64,000 nucleotides of DNA from an uncultured Oscillospiraceae bacterium (GCA_934565655.1 CAKTIE010000005.1:1-64000); one strand, 5' to 3'. Shown: positions 24,665-34,464, counted from the stretch's first letter. The notes: generated from the letters alone by a model not told the origin. A program made the numbers and translations.

Positions 24665-24904
24665 ATGGCAGCAGGCGGTGTGATCGAGATCGATCTGCAC
24701 GGGAAAAACGAATATCAGGCGAAGATCACTATTGACGCGGCGCTGCGGCGGGCGAAGGCCGGCACCTACCGCCTGCGGATCGTCCACGGCTACAACAGCG
24801 GCACGGTGCTGAGGGACATGGTGCGGCGGGAGTACGCCGGGCGTGTGCTGCGGGTGATACCGCTGGATCAGGGCCGCACCGATCTGGTGCTGCGGGAGTT
24901 TTAG
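24665..24904 (+). CDS. Small Smr-domain protein
   Basis: A 79-residue stand-alone Smr domain. IEIDLHGKNEYQAKITIDAA holds the conserved DLHG, and LRIVHGYNSGTVLRDMV the HGxGxGxLR-like loop, here HGYNSGTVLR. Smr domains are nicking endonucleases or RNA-binding modules, as in MutS2 and ribosome-rescue factors. AGGAGG precedes the start. It ends 9 bases before the nitrilase gene and is probably co-transcribed with it. Confidence 0.85.
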   Translation: MAAGGVIEIDLHGKNEYQAKITIDAALRRAKAGTYRLRIVHGYNSGTVLRDMVRREYAGRVLRVIPLDQGRTDLVLREF

Positions 24905-24913
24905 GAGGTTGCT

Positions 24914-25729
24914 ATGGAGTTGAAGATCGCACAGATCCAAATGCCTGTCACGGCCGACAGGGAGGAGAATATCCGCCGCGCCTGCGATATGGTGCGGCAG
25001 GCGGGAGACATCGACATGGCAGTGCTGCCGGAGATGTTCTGCTGCCCCTATGACAACGCCTGCTTCCGGCCCTATGGCGAGGAGGAGGGCGGCCCGGCCT
25101 GGCAGGCCCTCAGCGCGCTGGCGAAGGAACGGGGCATTTGGCTGGTGGGCGGCACCATTCCGGAGCTGGCGGAGGGCAGGGTCTACAACACCTGCTATGT
25201 GTTCGCGCCGGACGGACAAATGGCGGCCAAGCACCGGAAGATGCACCTGTTTGATATCGACGTGGCAGGCGGCCAGCGGTTCATGGAGTCCGAGACCCTG
25301 ACGGCGGGCGACAGCGTCACCACCTTTGATACCCCCTGGGGCACCGTGGGCGTATGCGTGTGCTTTGACTTCCGGTTTACCGAGCTGGCGGAGCTGATGG
25401 TGCTCTCCGGCGCGAAGCTGATCGTCGTTCCCGCCGCCTTCAACATGACCACCGGCCCCGCCCATTGGGAGCTGCTGTTCCGCCAGCGAGCGGTGGACGG
25501 CCAGTGCTATACCGTGGGCACCTCCCCGGCCCGGGATACTGCGGCGGGCTATGTGGCCTGGGGCCACTCCATCGTGTGCGACCCGTGGGGGACGGTCATC
25601 CATCAGTGTGACGAAACGCCGCAGGTGGCCGTCACCACGCTGGACATGGAGCGGGTGGAGGCCATCCGGCAGCAATTGCCCATTCTCTCCGCCCGGCGCA
25701 CGGATGTCTACGAACTGCGGAGAAAATAA
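24914..25729 (+). CDS. Nitrilase-superfamily carbon-nitrogen hydrolase
   Basis: A 271-residue nitrilase-fold hydrolase. The Glu-Lys-Cys triad is visible in MAVLPEMFCCPYD (Glu), AKHRKMHLFDIDVAG (Lys) and GVCVCFDFRFTEL (Cys). The sequence most resembles omega-amidases, which deamidate alpha-keto-glutaramate or succinamate. That assignment is by general similarity only. TTAGGAGG lies just before the ATG. Confidence 0.88.
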   Translation: MELKIAQIQMPVTADREENIRRACDMVRQAGDIDMAVLPEMFCCPYDNACFRPYGEEEGGPAWQALSALAKERGIWLVGGTIPELAEGRVYNTCYVFAPDGQMAAKHRKMHLFDIDVAGGQRFMESETLTAGDSVTTFDTPWGTVGVCVCFDFRFTELAELMVLSGAKLIVVPAAFNMTTGPAHWELLFRQRAVDGQCYTVGTSPARDTAAGYVAWGHSIVCDPWGTVIHQCDETPQVAVTTLDMERVEAIRQQLPILSARRTDVYELRRK

Positions 25730-25780
25730 TTTGTTATCGAATTTACAGATAACCAGATGGAAGAAAAATAGAAAACGGTG

Positions 25781-25810
25781 TTGACAATGGGAGCCATTCT
25801 CCTGTATGAT
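25781..25810 (+). promoter_or_regulatory. Promoter of the NhaC-type antiporter
   Basis: TTGACA (25781-25786), 18 bases, TATGAT (25805-25810). The predicted start of transcription is about 6 bases before the leader hairpin. Confidence 0.75.
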
Positions 25811-25822
25811 ACCAATTGTAAG

Positions 25823-25854
25823 ATGTCCACGGGGCGGAAACACCCCGCGGACAT
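25823..25854 (+). terminator. Leader hairpin/attenuator before the antiporter
   Basis: An 11-bp stem with one A/C mismatch (25823-25833 with 25844-25854), followed by TTTT. It lies between the promoter and the gene it serves, so it is either an attenuator or a 5' stabilising stem-loop. Confidence 0.55.
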
Positions 25855-25904
25855 TTTGCTGTGGAGAAAAGGAAAAGTACAAGAAAAGGAGAGTTTCCCC
25901 CGAT

Positions 25905-27344
25905 ATGAAAAATTCCCTCAACGAGAAAAAGCCCAACGGACTGGCGCTGATCCCCTTTGTGATCTTCATCGTCATCTACATGGGCGCAGGCATTTACTAT
26001 CAGGTGAAGGGCAAGGAGATGGCCTTTTACCAGTTCCCCTCCGTTACCGCCATGTTCGTGGCGGTGCTGGCGGCCTTCATCATGTTCAAGGGCACCATCA
26101 ACGAGAAGTTTGAGGTGTTCGCCAAGGGTGCGGCCAACGTGGACATTCTCACCATGCTGATGATCTATATTCTGGCGGGCGCTTTCGCCAGCGTGGCGGC
26201 CAATATGGGCGGCCGTGAGTCCACCGTGAATCTGGGCCTTTCCCTGGTGCCGGTGCAGTTTTTGGCGGCGGGCCTGTTCGTGATCTCTGCCTTTATGGGC
26301 ACCGCCACCGGCTCCTCCATGGGCACCGTTTCCGCCGTGATCCCCATCGCCGTGGGCATCGCGGAGAAGGGCGGATTGTCCCTGACGGTGGTGATCGGCG
26401 CGGTGGTGGGCGGCGCCATGTTCGGTGACAACCTGTCCATGATCTCCGACACCACCATCGCCGCTACCCGCAGCCAGCGCTGCGAGATGCGGGACAAATT
26501 CCGGGTCAATTTTCTGGTGGCCCTGCCTGCCGCCCTTGTGACGCTGGTACTGCTGCTGTTCATCGGCCGCCCCGAGGTGGTCATGCCGCTGGAGGCGCTG
26601 CCCTTCGACATCGTCAAGGTGCTGCCTTATGTGCTGGTTCTGGTGCTGGCGCTGTGCGGCCTGAACGTGTTCTTCGCCCTGACCATCGGCATCTTCTCCG
26701 CCGGCATCATCGGTATCTGCGCCGGTGATATGACCATCGCCGGCTTTGCCCAGAGCGTGTGGACGGGCTTCACCAGCATGAACGAGGTGTTCTTCCTGAC
26801 GCTGCTGTGCGGCGGTATGTCGGAGCTGATCGCAAAGAACGGCGGCATCGCCTGGATCATCCAGAAGCTGCGGCGGGTCATGAAGGGCAACAAGTCCGCC
26901 CAGGTGGGCATTGCCGCCATGGTGTCCCTGTGCGACTGCGCCACCGCCAACAACACCGTGGCCATCATCGTGGCGGGCGACATGGCCCGCGACGTGTCCA
27001 ACGAGTACAAGGTGGATCCCCGCCGCACCGCGTCGCTGCTGGATATCTTCTCCTGCGTGTTCCAGGGCATCATCCCCTATGGCGCGCAGCTGCTCAGCGC
27101 CGCGGCTCTAACCAACGCCACCGTCACCTCCCCTGCGCTGTATACCAGCCCTGCCGGGATCGTGGGCGGCATGTGGTACTGCTGGTTCCTGGCGGCCTTC
27201 GGCCTGCTGTCCATCTTTGTGCCCTATGCCGACGGCGTGTGCCGCAAGGATCCCTGGAACTGGGAGTACAGCTGCGCCCAGTCCGGTGTGGAGGCCAAAA
27301 AGGCCCTGCTGGCCCAGGAGCGGGACGAGAGCGGGACCTTATAA
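25905..27344 (+). CDS. NhaC-family Na+/H+ antiporter-like transporter
   Basis: A 479-residue membrane protein with about 11-12 helices of the NhaC/YuiF type (COG1757). Characteristic segments are GTATGSSMGTVSAVIPIAVG, GAVVGGAMFGDNLSMISDTT and CATANNTVAIIVAG. Members exchange Na+ for H+ or co-transport organic acids or amino acids, and the substrate is not evident. The ATG at 25905 begins a charged cytoplasmic tail. It is a single gene with its own promoter, leader hairpin and terminator. Confidence 0.9.
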   Translation: MKNSLNEKKPNGLALIPFVIFIVIYMGAGIYYQVKGKEMAFYQFPSVTAMFVAVLAAFIMFKGTINEKFEVFAKGAANVDILTMLMIYILAGAFASVAANMGGRESTVNLGLSLVPVQFLAAGLFVISAFMGTATGSSMGTVSAVIPIAVGIAEKGGLSLTVVIGAVVGGAMFGDNLSMISDTTIAATRSQRCEMRDKFRVNFLVALPAALVTLVLLLFIGRPEVVMPLEALPFDIVKVLPYVLVLVLALCGLNVFFALTIGIFSAGIIGICAGDMTIAGFAQSVWTGFTSMNEVFFLTLLCGGMSELIAKNGGIAWIIQKLRRVMKGNKSAQVGIAAMVSLCDCATANNTVAIIVAGDMARDVSNEYKVDPRRTASLLDIFSCVFQGIIPYGAQLLSAAALTNATVTSPALYTSPAGIVGGMWYCWFLAAFGLLSIFVPYADGVCRKDPWNWEYSCAQSGVEAKKALLAQERDESGTL

Positions 27345-27353
27345 AATATACAC

Positions 27354-27383
27354 AAAATTGCCGTGGGAGACCGCGGCAATTTT
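27354..27383 (+). terminator. Intrinsic terminator
   Basis: Arms AAAATTGCCG (27354-27363) and CGGCAATTTT (27374-27383) with a short loop, just after the antiporter. Confidence 0.8.
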
Positions 27384-27430
27384 CTCACGTAAAATCCCTG
27401 CCAGAAAGACGATTGTTCGCGAGATATGTA

Positions 27431-27459
27431 TTGCAAAACGCCGGTAAGTGTGGTAGACT
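27431..27459 (+). promoter_or_regulatory. Promoter of the aminotransferase
   Basis: TTGCAA (27431-27436), 17 bases, TAGACT (27454-27459). Confidence 0.6.
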
Positions 27460-27503
27460 AGGCAAAAATAATACTGCAACTGGTACGATAAGGAGGCAAT
27501 ATC

Positions 27504-28778
27504 ATGAAAAAGTACGCGGAAATGACGCTGCAGGAGCGTCAGGCGGAATATGCCGCCGTCAAGGCGGCCTATGAGCAGCAGAAGGCCCTGGGCCTGAAGC
27601 TGAATATGGCGCGGGGCAAGCCGGGCCGCGACCAGCTGGATCTGGTGACGGATATCTTCGGCGTTCTCGTCAAGCCGGAGGACTTTGTCTCCGACGGTAT
27701 CGAGACCCGCAACTATGGCGAGGTGGCCGGTATCCCCGCCGCCAAGGCGCTGTTTGCCGACATTCTGGGCTGCAAGCCGGAGCAGGTGTTCGTGGGCGGC
27801 AACGCCAGTTTGCAGCTGATGTATGACGCGGTATCCAAGGCCTTTACCCACGGTCTGCTCCACAGCGAGAAGCCCTGGTGCAGGCTGGACAAGGTGAAGT
27901 GGATCTGCCCCGCCCCCGGCTATGACCGTCATTTCAAGGTCACCCAGTCCTTCGGCGTGGAGATGATCACCGTTCCCATGACCACCGCCGGCCCCGACAT
28001 GGACATGGTGGAGGAGCTGGTGAAGGATCCCGCCGTCAAGGGTATGTGGAACGTTCCCAAGTACTCCAACCCCGAGGGCGTGGTGTATTCCGATGAGACC
28101 ATCCGCCGTCTGGCAGCCCTGAAGCCCGCCGCACCCGACTTCATGCTGATGTGGGATAACGCCTACTGCATCCACGAGTTCGACTGCGACTATGTGGATT
28201 TCCCTGATATTCTCAGCCTGTGCGCCGAAAACGGCAATGCCGACATGGTGTATGAGTTCGCCTCCACCAGCAAGGTCACCTTCCCCGGCGCGGGCGTGGG
28301 CGTGATGGCCGCCAGCGAGGCCAACATCGACTATTTCAGCAAGCTTATCAACATCCAGACCATCGGCTTTGATAAGATCAACCAGCTGCGCCATGTGAAG
28401 TATCTGAAGGATAAGGCCCATACCCTGGCCCTGATGAAGAAGCATGCCGCCATTCTGGCGCCCAAATTCCACGCGGTGCTGGATGCGCTGGATGCCGAGA
28501 TCGCCCCGCTGGACATCGCGGACTACAAGCGTCCCGTGGGCGGCTATTTCGTCAGCGTGGACGCCATGCACGGCTGCGCCAAGCGGACGCTGGCTCTGTG
28601 CAAGGAGGCAGGCGTCACCATGACCGGCGCGGGCGCCACCTTCCCCTACGGCATCGACCCCAACGACAGCAACATCCGCATTGCGCCCTCCTTCCCGCCT
28701 GTGGAGGAGCTGAAGCAGGCCATCGCCATCTTCTGCAACTGTCTGAAGCTGGCGGCGCTGGAAAAGCTGGGGGTGTAA
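27504..28778 (+). CDS. PLP-dependent aminotransferase (Asp_aminotransf type)
   Basis: A 424-residue fold-type I aminotransferase of the PF12897 group of aspartate/amino-acid aminotransferases. LNMARGKPGRDQLDL and YGEVAGIPAAKALFADI form the N-terminal substrate region. MLMWDNAYCIHEF contains the Asp and Tyr that bind the cofactor, and FASTSKVTFPGAG the Schiff-base lysine. An aspartate- or alanine-type specificity is likely but cannot be fixed by eye. The gene stands alone between a promoter and a strong terminator. Confidence 0.9.
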   Translation: MKKYAEMTLQERQAEYAAVKAAYEQQKALGLKLNMARGKPGRDQLDLVTDIFGVLVKPEDFVSDGIETRNYGEVAGIPAAKALFADILGCKPEQVFVGGNASLQLMYDAVSKAFTHGLLHSEKPWCRLDKVKWICPAPGYDRHFKVTQSFGVEMITVPMTTAGPDMDMVEELVKDPAVKGMWNVPKYSNPEGVVYSDETIRRLAALKPAAPDFMLMWDNAYCIHEFDCDYVDFPDILSLCAENGNADMVYEFASTSKVTFPGAGVGVMAASEANIDYFSKLINIQTIGFDKINQLRHVKYLKDKAHTLALMKKHAAILAPKFHAVLDALDAEIAPLDIADYKRPVGGYFVSVDAMHGCAKRTLALCKEAGVTMTGAGATFPYGIDPNDSNIRIAPSFPPVEELKQAIAIFCNCLKLAALEKLGV

Positions 28779-28792
28779 AACGAAATATACCG

Positions 28793-28837
28793 TGTCCCGT
28801 TGTCCGGCCATATCGCGTATGGCCGGACAACGGGACA
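28793..28837 (+). terminator. Long perfect terminator hairpin
   Basis: A 20-bp perfect stem (28793-28812 with 28818-28837) with a TCGCG loop and a downstream TTTCTTTT. Confidence 0.85.
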
Positions 28838-28875
28838 TTTCTTTTGCCGATTTTCTGTATTCTGTCAACAGCACC

Positions 28876-28903
28876 TTGCAAATTTGAGGGAATCCTGTAT
28901 ACT
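28876..28903 (+). promoter_or_regulatory. Promoter of the lipoprotein pair
   Basis: TTGCAA (28876-28881), 16 bases, TATACT (28898-28903). Confidence 0.55.
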
Positions 28904-28974
28904 TATTTTGTAGAATGTTATATTGCCGGGGAAATGGCGGCATTCTATCATAAGCGGACTATGGAGGAGAGAGA

Positions 28975-29928
28975 ATGTTGACGAAACGAATCACAGCGTT
29001 ATTATTGGCGGCGATTCTGCTGCTGTCGTTGGCTGCCTGCGGGGCAAAGGACCCGTGGCAGGAGAAGTATGACCTCGGTATGCGCTACCTGAACGAGGGT
29101 AACTATCAGGAGGCCGTTATCGCCTTCGAGGCGGCCATTGAGATCGACCCCAAGCGCCCCGAGGCGTATCTTGGCGCCGCCGAGGCCTATATTGCCGCTG
29201 ACGATATCGACGCCGCCATCGCTATTCTGGAAAAGGGCTACGCGGCGACCAACGACGACACGCTGAAAAAACGTCTGGACGAGATCAAAAGCGGCACCTT
29301 CAGCGACTACTGGGGCCGGGCCAAGCGGCAGAGCGGCTATGACGAAACCGGCGCACTGGTGTGGTATCACCTGTATACCTACGACGCACAGGGAAGGGAA
29401 GCTTCCGCCACATCGTATGACGCAGCTGGAAACCAGACCAGTCATGTGGACTGTGTGTATGACGAGAATGGAAAGCGATTGGTTGATTATGCCTGTACAA
29501 CTGCGGCGGGTTTGTTATTTAAAATTGAAAAATCGTACGATTCCGATGGACATGTTGCAAAGGAAGTTCATTTTTATAGTGAAAACGATGTAAGAACATC
29601 CATCTATCAATACGATGAGAGCGGTAACTGCATCCGTTGGGATGACTACTTCGGCGATGGAAATTTGGCTTTCTATGCTCTTTATGAATACAATGCTGCT
29701 GGCCAAGAGAGTAAAATACTTTATTATGAACCAGATGGAACACTGGAGTCGTATGATGCCTATTTCTATGATGATGCGGGTGTACTAACAGAGCAGCATA
29801 ATTATTCCGGTGACGGACAACTCCTCTGGCGCAGCGTTTACTATCACGACCCCGATGGTCATCGCACTGGTATGAAAAGCTACGACAGCGAGGGCAATCT
29901 GCAGAGCTCGATCAGCTACCAAGAGTGA
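28975..29928 (+). CDS. Lipoprotein with TPR and YD-like repeat region
   Basis: A 317-residue surface lipoprotein. The signal peptide (residues 1-20) ends in the lipobox LAAC, with Cys as the new N-terminus. Residues 28-95 form a tetratricopeptide pair (YLNEGNYQEAVIAFEAAIEI). From about 115 on, short units of the form YDxxGxxxxxxxYD recur about nine times, like YD/MORN-type repeats. DNA for the repeat part, roughly 29500-29790, is clearly more A/T-rich than the start of the gene. The function is unknown. Confidence 0.75.
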   Translation: MLTKRITALLLAAILLLSLAACGAKDPWQEKYDLGMRYLNEGNYQEAVIAFEAAIEIDPKRPEAYLGAAEAYIAADDIDAAIAILEKGYAATNDDTLKKRLDEIKSGTFSDYWGRAKRQSGYDETGALVWYHLYTYDAQGREASATSYDAAGNQTSHVDCVYDENGKRLVDYACTTAAGLLFKIEKSYDSDGHVAKEVHFYSENDVRTSIYQYDESGNCIRWDDYFGDGNLAFYALYEYNAAGQESKILYYEPDGTLESYDAYFYDDAGVLTEQHNYSGDGQLLWRSVYYHDPDGHRTGMKSYDSEGNLQSSISYQE

Positions 29929-29955
29929 CACGTTATCAAGTAAGGAGAATACCAC

Positions 29956-30942
29956 ATGAAACGAATCATCGCCTTACTGCTGGCGCTGGCGATGCTGCTG
30001 TGTGCCTGCGGCACTCAGCCTGTGCAGGAGCCGGAGACACCGGAGGAAGCGCCCTACGCTTTCACACTGGACTATCACCGCTGCGCGCCGCTGGTGGAGC
30101 GGCAGATCGGCAGCGACCTGGTGGAAGCAGCCCGGCTGGTGATCGACGCCTTTCTGGCGGGAGAGACCACGGTGACGCTGCCAGAGGGTGACTACACCGG
30201 CAATCCCGGCAACGATCTGGGCTACGCCCTCAACAGCATGTGTCCGGCCTTCGGCGCGGTGACGGACTACGACGACAACCATTTCAATAAGGCCGCCCAC
30301 ACCGTCACATGGGCCTATACCCAGACGCCGGAGCAGGTGCAAGAGGTGCTGGCGGCGCTGGAGCAGACCACCGTCGACTGCATGAGCCTTCTGCGTCAGG
30401 GTGACGGCGAGACCGCCCGCGCCCTGCTGGTGTACCGTGCGCTGACGGAGCAGGCTGCCTACGACTATGAGATGGAGCATGGCGACGGGGACTCCACAGA
30501 GTATCAATTCCGCACCAGCAGCTACTCGGCGCTGGTGCTTCACAGCGGCATCTGCTATTCCTTCGCCCAGGCGCTGGCCTTCCTGTACACGCAGGCGGGG
30601 CTGGACTGCGCCGCCGTGATGGGAGACAGCGAGACTGCAGGCCTTCACATGTGGCTGATGGCCGCCATCGACGGAAAGTGGTACTACTTCGACCCCACCT
30701 GGGACGTGGGCGGCGGCTGGTACTACTTTGGCATGACGGCGGAGGATCGGGCCACATGGGCCGGAGAGTTTACCGGCGGCGCTATGCTGGGGCAGGACGC
30801 CGCAGAGCTGGCCGACCTGTCCGATACCCGCTTTTCCGCCGTCAACTGCCACTGGTGGACGGATATGACCCTCGACCGGCAGGCCGGACAGGCGGTGTTC
30901 GCCGCCGGGGAGGATAAGAAAACGGTGCTGCCCCTGAGCTGA
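29956..30942 (+). CDS. Transglutaminase-like lipoprotein
   Basis: A 328-residue lipoprotein with signal peptide and lipobox LLCAC. The C-terminal half is a transglutaminase-core domain with a Cys-His-Asp triad in GICYSFAQAL, GLHMWLMAAI and KWYYFDPTWD. Bacterial members act as cysteine proteases or peptide cyclases at the envelope. It starts 27 bases after the preceding lipoprotein stop and is probably co-transcribed with it. Confidence 0.82.
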   Translation: MKRIIALLLALAMLLCACGTQPVQEPETPEEAPYAFTLDYHRCAPLVERQIGSDLVEAARLVIDAFLAGETTVTLPEGDYTGNPGNDLGYALNSMCPAFGAVTDYDDNHFNKAAHTVTWAYTQTPEQVQEVLAALEQTTVDCMSLLRQGDGETARALLVYRALTEQAAYDYEMEHGDGDSTEYQFRTSSYSALVLHSGICYSFAQALAFLYTQAGLDCAAVMGDSETAGLHMWLMAAIDGKWYYFDPTWDVGGGWYYFGMTAEDRATWAGEFTGGAMLGQDAAELADLSDTRFSAVNCHWWTDMTLDRQAGQAVFAAGEDKKTVLPLS

Positions 30943-30944
30943 GC

Positions 30945-30982
30945 GCAAAAAAAGAGACTGCGAAAGCAGTCTCTTTTTTTGC
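30945..30982. terminator. Bidirectional terminator
   Basis: A perfect 17-bp stem (30945-30961 with 30966-30982) on a GAAA loop, with A7/T7 on the arms. It lies between convergent genes. Confidence 0.95.
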
Positions 30983-30984
30983 AG

Positions 30985-33525
30985 TTATTCCGCCTTGTTC
31001 TCGGAAGCCTCCTCAGACTCCTGCGTTTCCTCGGCAATGGTCTCGGCCTCCGCCTCGGCGGCGGGAACCTTCTCCACCACCACCTTGCCGTCACGCAACG
31101 TCACCTTGGCGGTGTCGCCGGATTTCAAGGTGCCCTCCAGCATCTGCTCGGCCACGGCGTCCTCCACGGTGTTCTGGATGGAACGGCGCAGGGGACGTGC
31201 GCCATACTCGGCGTCGAAGCCGTCCTTGGCAAGGGCCGCTACCGCGTCCTCGTCGGACTCCAGCGTGATGCCCTGCTGGGCCATACGCTTGCCGGTGACG
31301 GCCAGCATACGGTGGGCGATCTTCACGATGTCCTCCTCCGTCAGCTGACGGAACACGATGGTCTCGTCGATACGGTTCAGGAACTCCGGCTTGAAGGTGC
31401 GCTTCAGCTCGGCCATCACGGCGTCCTTGATGCGGGCGAACCGGGCGGCCTCGTCGGCCTCCTTCTGCTTCTCGGTGCCGTCAAAGCCCAGAGGGGCATT
31501 CTCGGCGGCGGTGATGTTCTTGGCGCCCACGTTGGAGGTCATGACGATGACGGTGTTCTTGAAGTCCACACGGCGGCCCTGAGAGTCGGTGACGATGCCG
31601 TCCTCCAGGATCTGCAGCAGGATGTTCCACACATCCTCATGGGCCTTTTCGATCTCATCGAACAGCACCACGGAATAGGGCTTGCGGCGTACCTTTTCGG
31701 TCAGCTGGCCGCCCTCCTCGTGGCCCACATAGCCGGGAGGCGAGCCGACCAGACGGGACACCGTGTGCCGCTCCATGTACTCGGACATGTCGATACGGAT
31801 CATGGCGTTCTCGTCACCGAACATGGCTTCGGCCAGCGTCTTGCACAGCTCGGTCTTGCCCACGCCGGTGGGGCCCAGGAACAGGAAGGAGCCGATGGGC
31901 CGCTTGGGGTCCTTCAGGCCCACACGGCCGCGGCGGATGGCCTTGGCCACGGCGGCCACAGCCTCATCCTGACCCACCACACGCTGGTGCAGGGTCTCCT
32001 CCAGCTTCAGCAGGCGCATGCTCTCGTCCTCGGTCAGGCGGGTGACGGGGATGCCGGTCCAGCCGGCAACCACATTGGCGATATCCTCGGCGGTGACGGT
32101 GCCGCGGTTCTGGCTCAGCTTCCTGCGCCAGTTGTCCCGCTCGATCTCCACCTGATCGGTGTAGTTCTTTTCGATATCCCGCAGCTGGGCGGCCTTTTCG
32201 TAGTCCTGGGCGGTGATGGCCTCGGACTTCTCGCGGCGCAGCGCGGCGATCTTTTCCTCCAGCGACTTCAGGTCGGGGGAGGTGCTCTCCGCCTTCATGC
32301 GTACCTGGGAGGCGGCCTCGTCCATCAGGTCGATGGCCTTATCCGGCAGGAACCGGTCGTTGATGTACCGACGGGACAGGGACACGGCGGCGTCCAGCGC
32401 CTCGTCGGTGATGGTCAGCTTATGGTGTGCCTCGTACTTGTCCCGCAGGCCCTTCAGAATGGCCACGGTGTCCTCGGCGGAGGGCTCACCCACGGTGACG
32501 GGCTGGAACCGGCGCTCCAGTGCTGCGTCCTTTTCAATGTACTTGCGGTACTCGTTCAGGGTCGTTGCGCCCACCACGCGGATCTCGCCGCGGCCCAAGG
32601 CGGGCTTGATGATGTTGGCAGCGTCCACGGCGCCCTCGGCGGAGCCTGCGCCCACGATGGTGTGCAGCTCGTCGATGAAGAGGATCACGTTGCCGTCCTT
32701 CTTCACCTCGTCCAGCGCGTTCTTGATGCGCTCCTCAAACTCGCCACGGTACTTGGTGCCGGCCACCATGCCGCTGAGGTCAAGGCTCAGAAGCTTCTTG
32801 TTCAGCAACTCCTCCGGTACGTCGGCGGCGGCGATCCGCTGGGCCAGCCCCTCGGCGATGGCGGTCTTGCCTACGCCGGGCTCACCGATCAGCACGGGGT
32901 TGTTCTTGGTACGGCGGGACAGGATCTGGATCACACGCTGGATCTCCTTGTCACGGCCGATGACAGGGTCAAGCTTGCCCTGACGGGCGGCCTCGGTCAG
33001 GTCGCGGGTGAATTCCTCCAGCGTCTTGCCGGTCTTTTTGTTCTCCTTATTGGAGGTGCCTGCGCCGCTGGTAACGGTGTGGGGCGAGCTCTCACTGAGC
33101 TTCTGCTGCACGCTGGCGTACATCTTCCGGGGATCCACGCCCACGGTGCGCAGAATGCGCACGGCCATATTGCTGCCCTCACGCAGCAGGCCCATCAGCA
33201 GATGCTCGGTGCCGATATATCCGGCGCCCATCCGGTGGGATTCGCCCACCGCCAGCTCGATGACGCTCTTGGCACGGGGCGTCAGGCCCTGACTGGGCGC
33301 GTCGCCGGAGGTGCCCTGTCCCACGCTGCGCTGGAGGATACCGGTGATCATCTCGTCGGTGAGACCGTACTCGGACAGCACCCGGTGGGCGATGCCCTCC
33401 TCCTCACGCAGCAGGCCCAGCAGCAGATGCTCGCAGCCTACATAGCCATGGCCCAGATCCTGAGCCGCTTCCTGCGCCAGGCGCAGGGATTCTTCCGCAC
33501 GGGGTGTAAATTTATTCTCATTCAT
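30985..33525 (-). CDS. clpC: ATP-dependent Clp protease ATP-binding subunit ClpC
   Basis: An 846-residue HSP100 unfoldase that feeds ClpP. There is a double Clp_N domain (residues 1-145), AAA-1 with Walker [13 protein letters not shown], a UVR/M-domain linker near 415-450, AAA-2 with Walker [13 protein letters not shown], and a C-terminal D2-small domain. The middle domain, where MecA/McsB-type adaptors dock, is present. It is last in the ctsR-mcsA-clpC operon, 33 bases after mcsA, and controlled by CtsR. Confidence 0.96.
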   Translation of the reverse strand: MNENKFTPRAEESLRLAQEAAQDLGHGYVGCEHLLLGLLREEEGIAHRVLSEYGLTDEMITGILQRSVGQGTSGDAPSQGLTPRAKSVIELAVGESHRMGAGYIGTEHLLMGLLREGSNMAVRILRTVGVDPRKMYASVQQKLSESSPHTVTSGAGTSNKENKKTGKTLEEFTRDLTEAARQGKLDPVIGRDKEIQRVIQILSRRTKNNPVLIGEPGVGKTAIAEGLAQRIAAADVPEELLNKKLLSLDLSGMVAGTKYRGEFEERIKNALDEVKKDGNVILFIDELHTIVGAGSAEGAVDAANIIKPALGRGEIRVVGATTLNEYRKYIEKDAALERRFQPVTVGEPSAEDTVAILKGLRDKYEAHHKLTITDEALDAAVSLSRRYINDRFLPDKAIDLMDEAASQVRMKAESTSPDLKSLEEKIAALRREKSEAITAQDYEKAAQLRDIEKNYTDQVEIERDNWRRKLSQNRGTVTAEDIANVVAGWTGIPVTRLTEDESMRLLKLEETLHQRVVGQDEAVAAVAKAIRRGRVGLKDPKRPIGSFLFLGPTGVGKTELCKTLAEAMFGDENAMIRIDMSEYMERHTVSRLVGSPPGYVGHEEGGQLTEKVRRKPYSVVLFDEIEKAHEDVWNILLQILEDGIVTDSQGRRVDFKNTVIVMTSNVGAKNITAAENAPLGFDGTEKQKEADEAARFARIKDAVMAELKRTFKPEFLNRIDETIVFRQLTEEDIVKIAHRMLAVTGKRMAQQGITLESDEDAVAALAKDGFDAEYGARPLRRSIQNTVEDAVAEQMLEGTLKSGDTAKVTLRDGKVVVEKVPAAEAEAETIAEETQESEEASENKAE

Positions 33526-33558
33526 AAATGGTCACATCCTTTATTCGTTTCTTGCGTC

Positions 33559-33990
33559 TTACGCGGAGAGCCTTTTCAGCTCATCCCGCAGACGGGCCGC
33601 TTCCTCGTAGTTCTCATCGTCTACGGCGGCCTTCAGCTGGTTTTCCAGCGCGTTGCGCTGACGCTCCTTCTGGAGCCGTACCTCCTCATCCCGGCCCACC
33701 AGTCCGACGGGGGTGTCGGGGGTATCCTCGATGCCTGCGGCGGCGCGGGCCGCCTCCTCCAGCGGTGCGGGGAACTCGGTCATGCGGTTGGACAGCATGC
33801 CGAAATCCTCCAGCAGCGAGAAGGGATCGAAGAAGCTGCGGCGGAAGGAGCGGAAGCTGTCGCTCATTCCTCTGGTATAGCCCAGCTCCGCCGCGCATTC
33901 AGGACACAGATGCACCTGTGTTACCCTGCCGTTGATATTGCTCTGGTAATAGAAAGTGGCTTCTCTCTGGCCACAGCGTTCACATTTCAT
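33559..33990 (-). CDS. mcsA: McsA-like zinc-finger/UVR-motif protein
   Basis: A 143-residue protein. Two CxxC pairs (CERCGQ at the N-terminus and CPEC near residue 29) form a zinc ribbon. The C-terminal NYEEAARLRDELKRL is a UVR motif. In Bacillus McsA activates the arginine kinase McsB, whose gene normally follows. Here clpC follows directly and mcsB is absent. It lies 24 bases after ctsR. Confidence 0.88.
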   Translation of the reverse strand: MKCERCGQREATFYYQSNINGRVTQVHLCPECAAELGYTRGMSDSFRSFRRSFFDPFSLLEDFGMLSNRMTEFPAPLEEAARAAAGIEDTPDTPVGLVGRDEEVRLQKERQRNALENQLKAAVDDENYEEAARLRDELKRLSA

Positions 33991-34014
33991 AAATCATAAC
34001 CTCCTTTTGGAAAA

Positions 34015-34464
34015 TCAAACCAAATGGATCAATACCTGTTTGAAAATATCGGAGCGCAACATGTCGCGGCTGCTCCGGTCTACCCGGCGCAGGGCCCGGT
34101 CGCCGGTTCCCGCCAGCAGAGACCGGCCTGCCTCGGCGGAGATGGCCTCGCTGTCCACCAGATTCTGCACGATGGCCCGGGCGCTGGCGGCGTCCAGCTC
34201 ATCGCCGATGGAGTTGATGACGTGCATCAGCAGCGTCTTGCGGTCTGTCCGCACCCGCGTGATGCGGATGTAGCCGTTGCCGCCCCGGCGGCTCTCCACG
34301 ATGTAGCCGTGCTCCGGGGAGAAGCGGGTGGACATGACGTAGTTGATCTGGCTGGGTACGCAGTTGAACCGCTGGGCCAGATCGCTGCGCTGCAGTTCCA
34401 GCACACCGTCCGTCTCCTCCAATGCCGATTGGATAAAGCTGGCGATCACATCCGAGATGCCCAT
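34015..34464 (-). CDS. ctsR: Heat-shock repressor CtsR
   Basis: A 149-residue repressor of class III heat-shock genes. The N-terminal winged HTH contains QRFNCVPSQINYVMSTRF and the arginine-glycine tip YIVESRRGGNGYIRI that senses temperature. The C-terminal dimerisation domain follows. The ATG at 34464 has AGGAGG upstream, and matching CtsR heptads flank the promoter, so the operon is autoregulated. Confidence 0.95.
   Translation of the reverse strand: MGISDVIASFIQSALEETDGVLELQRSDLAQRFNCVPSQINYVMSTRFSPEHGYIVESRRGGNGYIRITRVRTDRKTLLMHVINSIGDELDAASARAIVQNLVDSEAISAEAGRSLLAGTGDRALRRVDRSSRDMLRSDIFKQVLIHLV

Noticed and set aside
24501..24683. A 60-residue frame across the dispersed repeat
   Set aside because: It translates the palindromic repeat, and ends within the Smr gene in another frame. 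No support as a protein.
30979..33999. A 1006-residue open frame on the plus strand opposite clpC
   Set aside because: It is antisense to a clear ClpC/McsA coding pair, has low-complexity Gly/His/Val composition typical of reversed GC-rich codons, and no ribosome binding site or family match.
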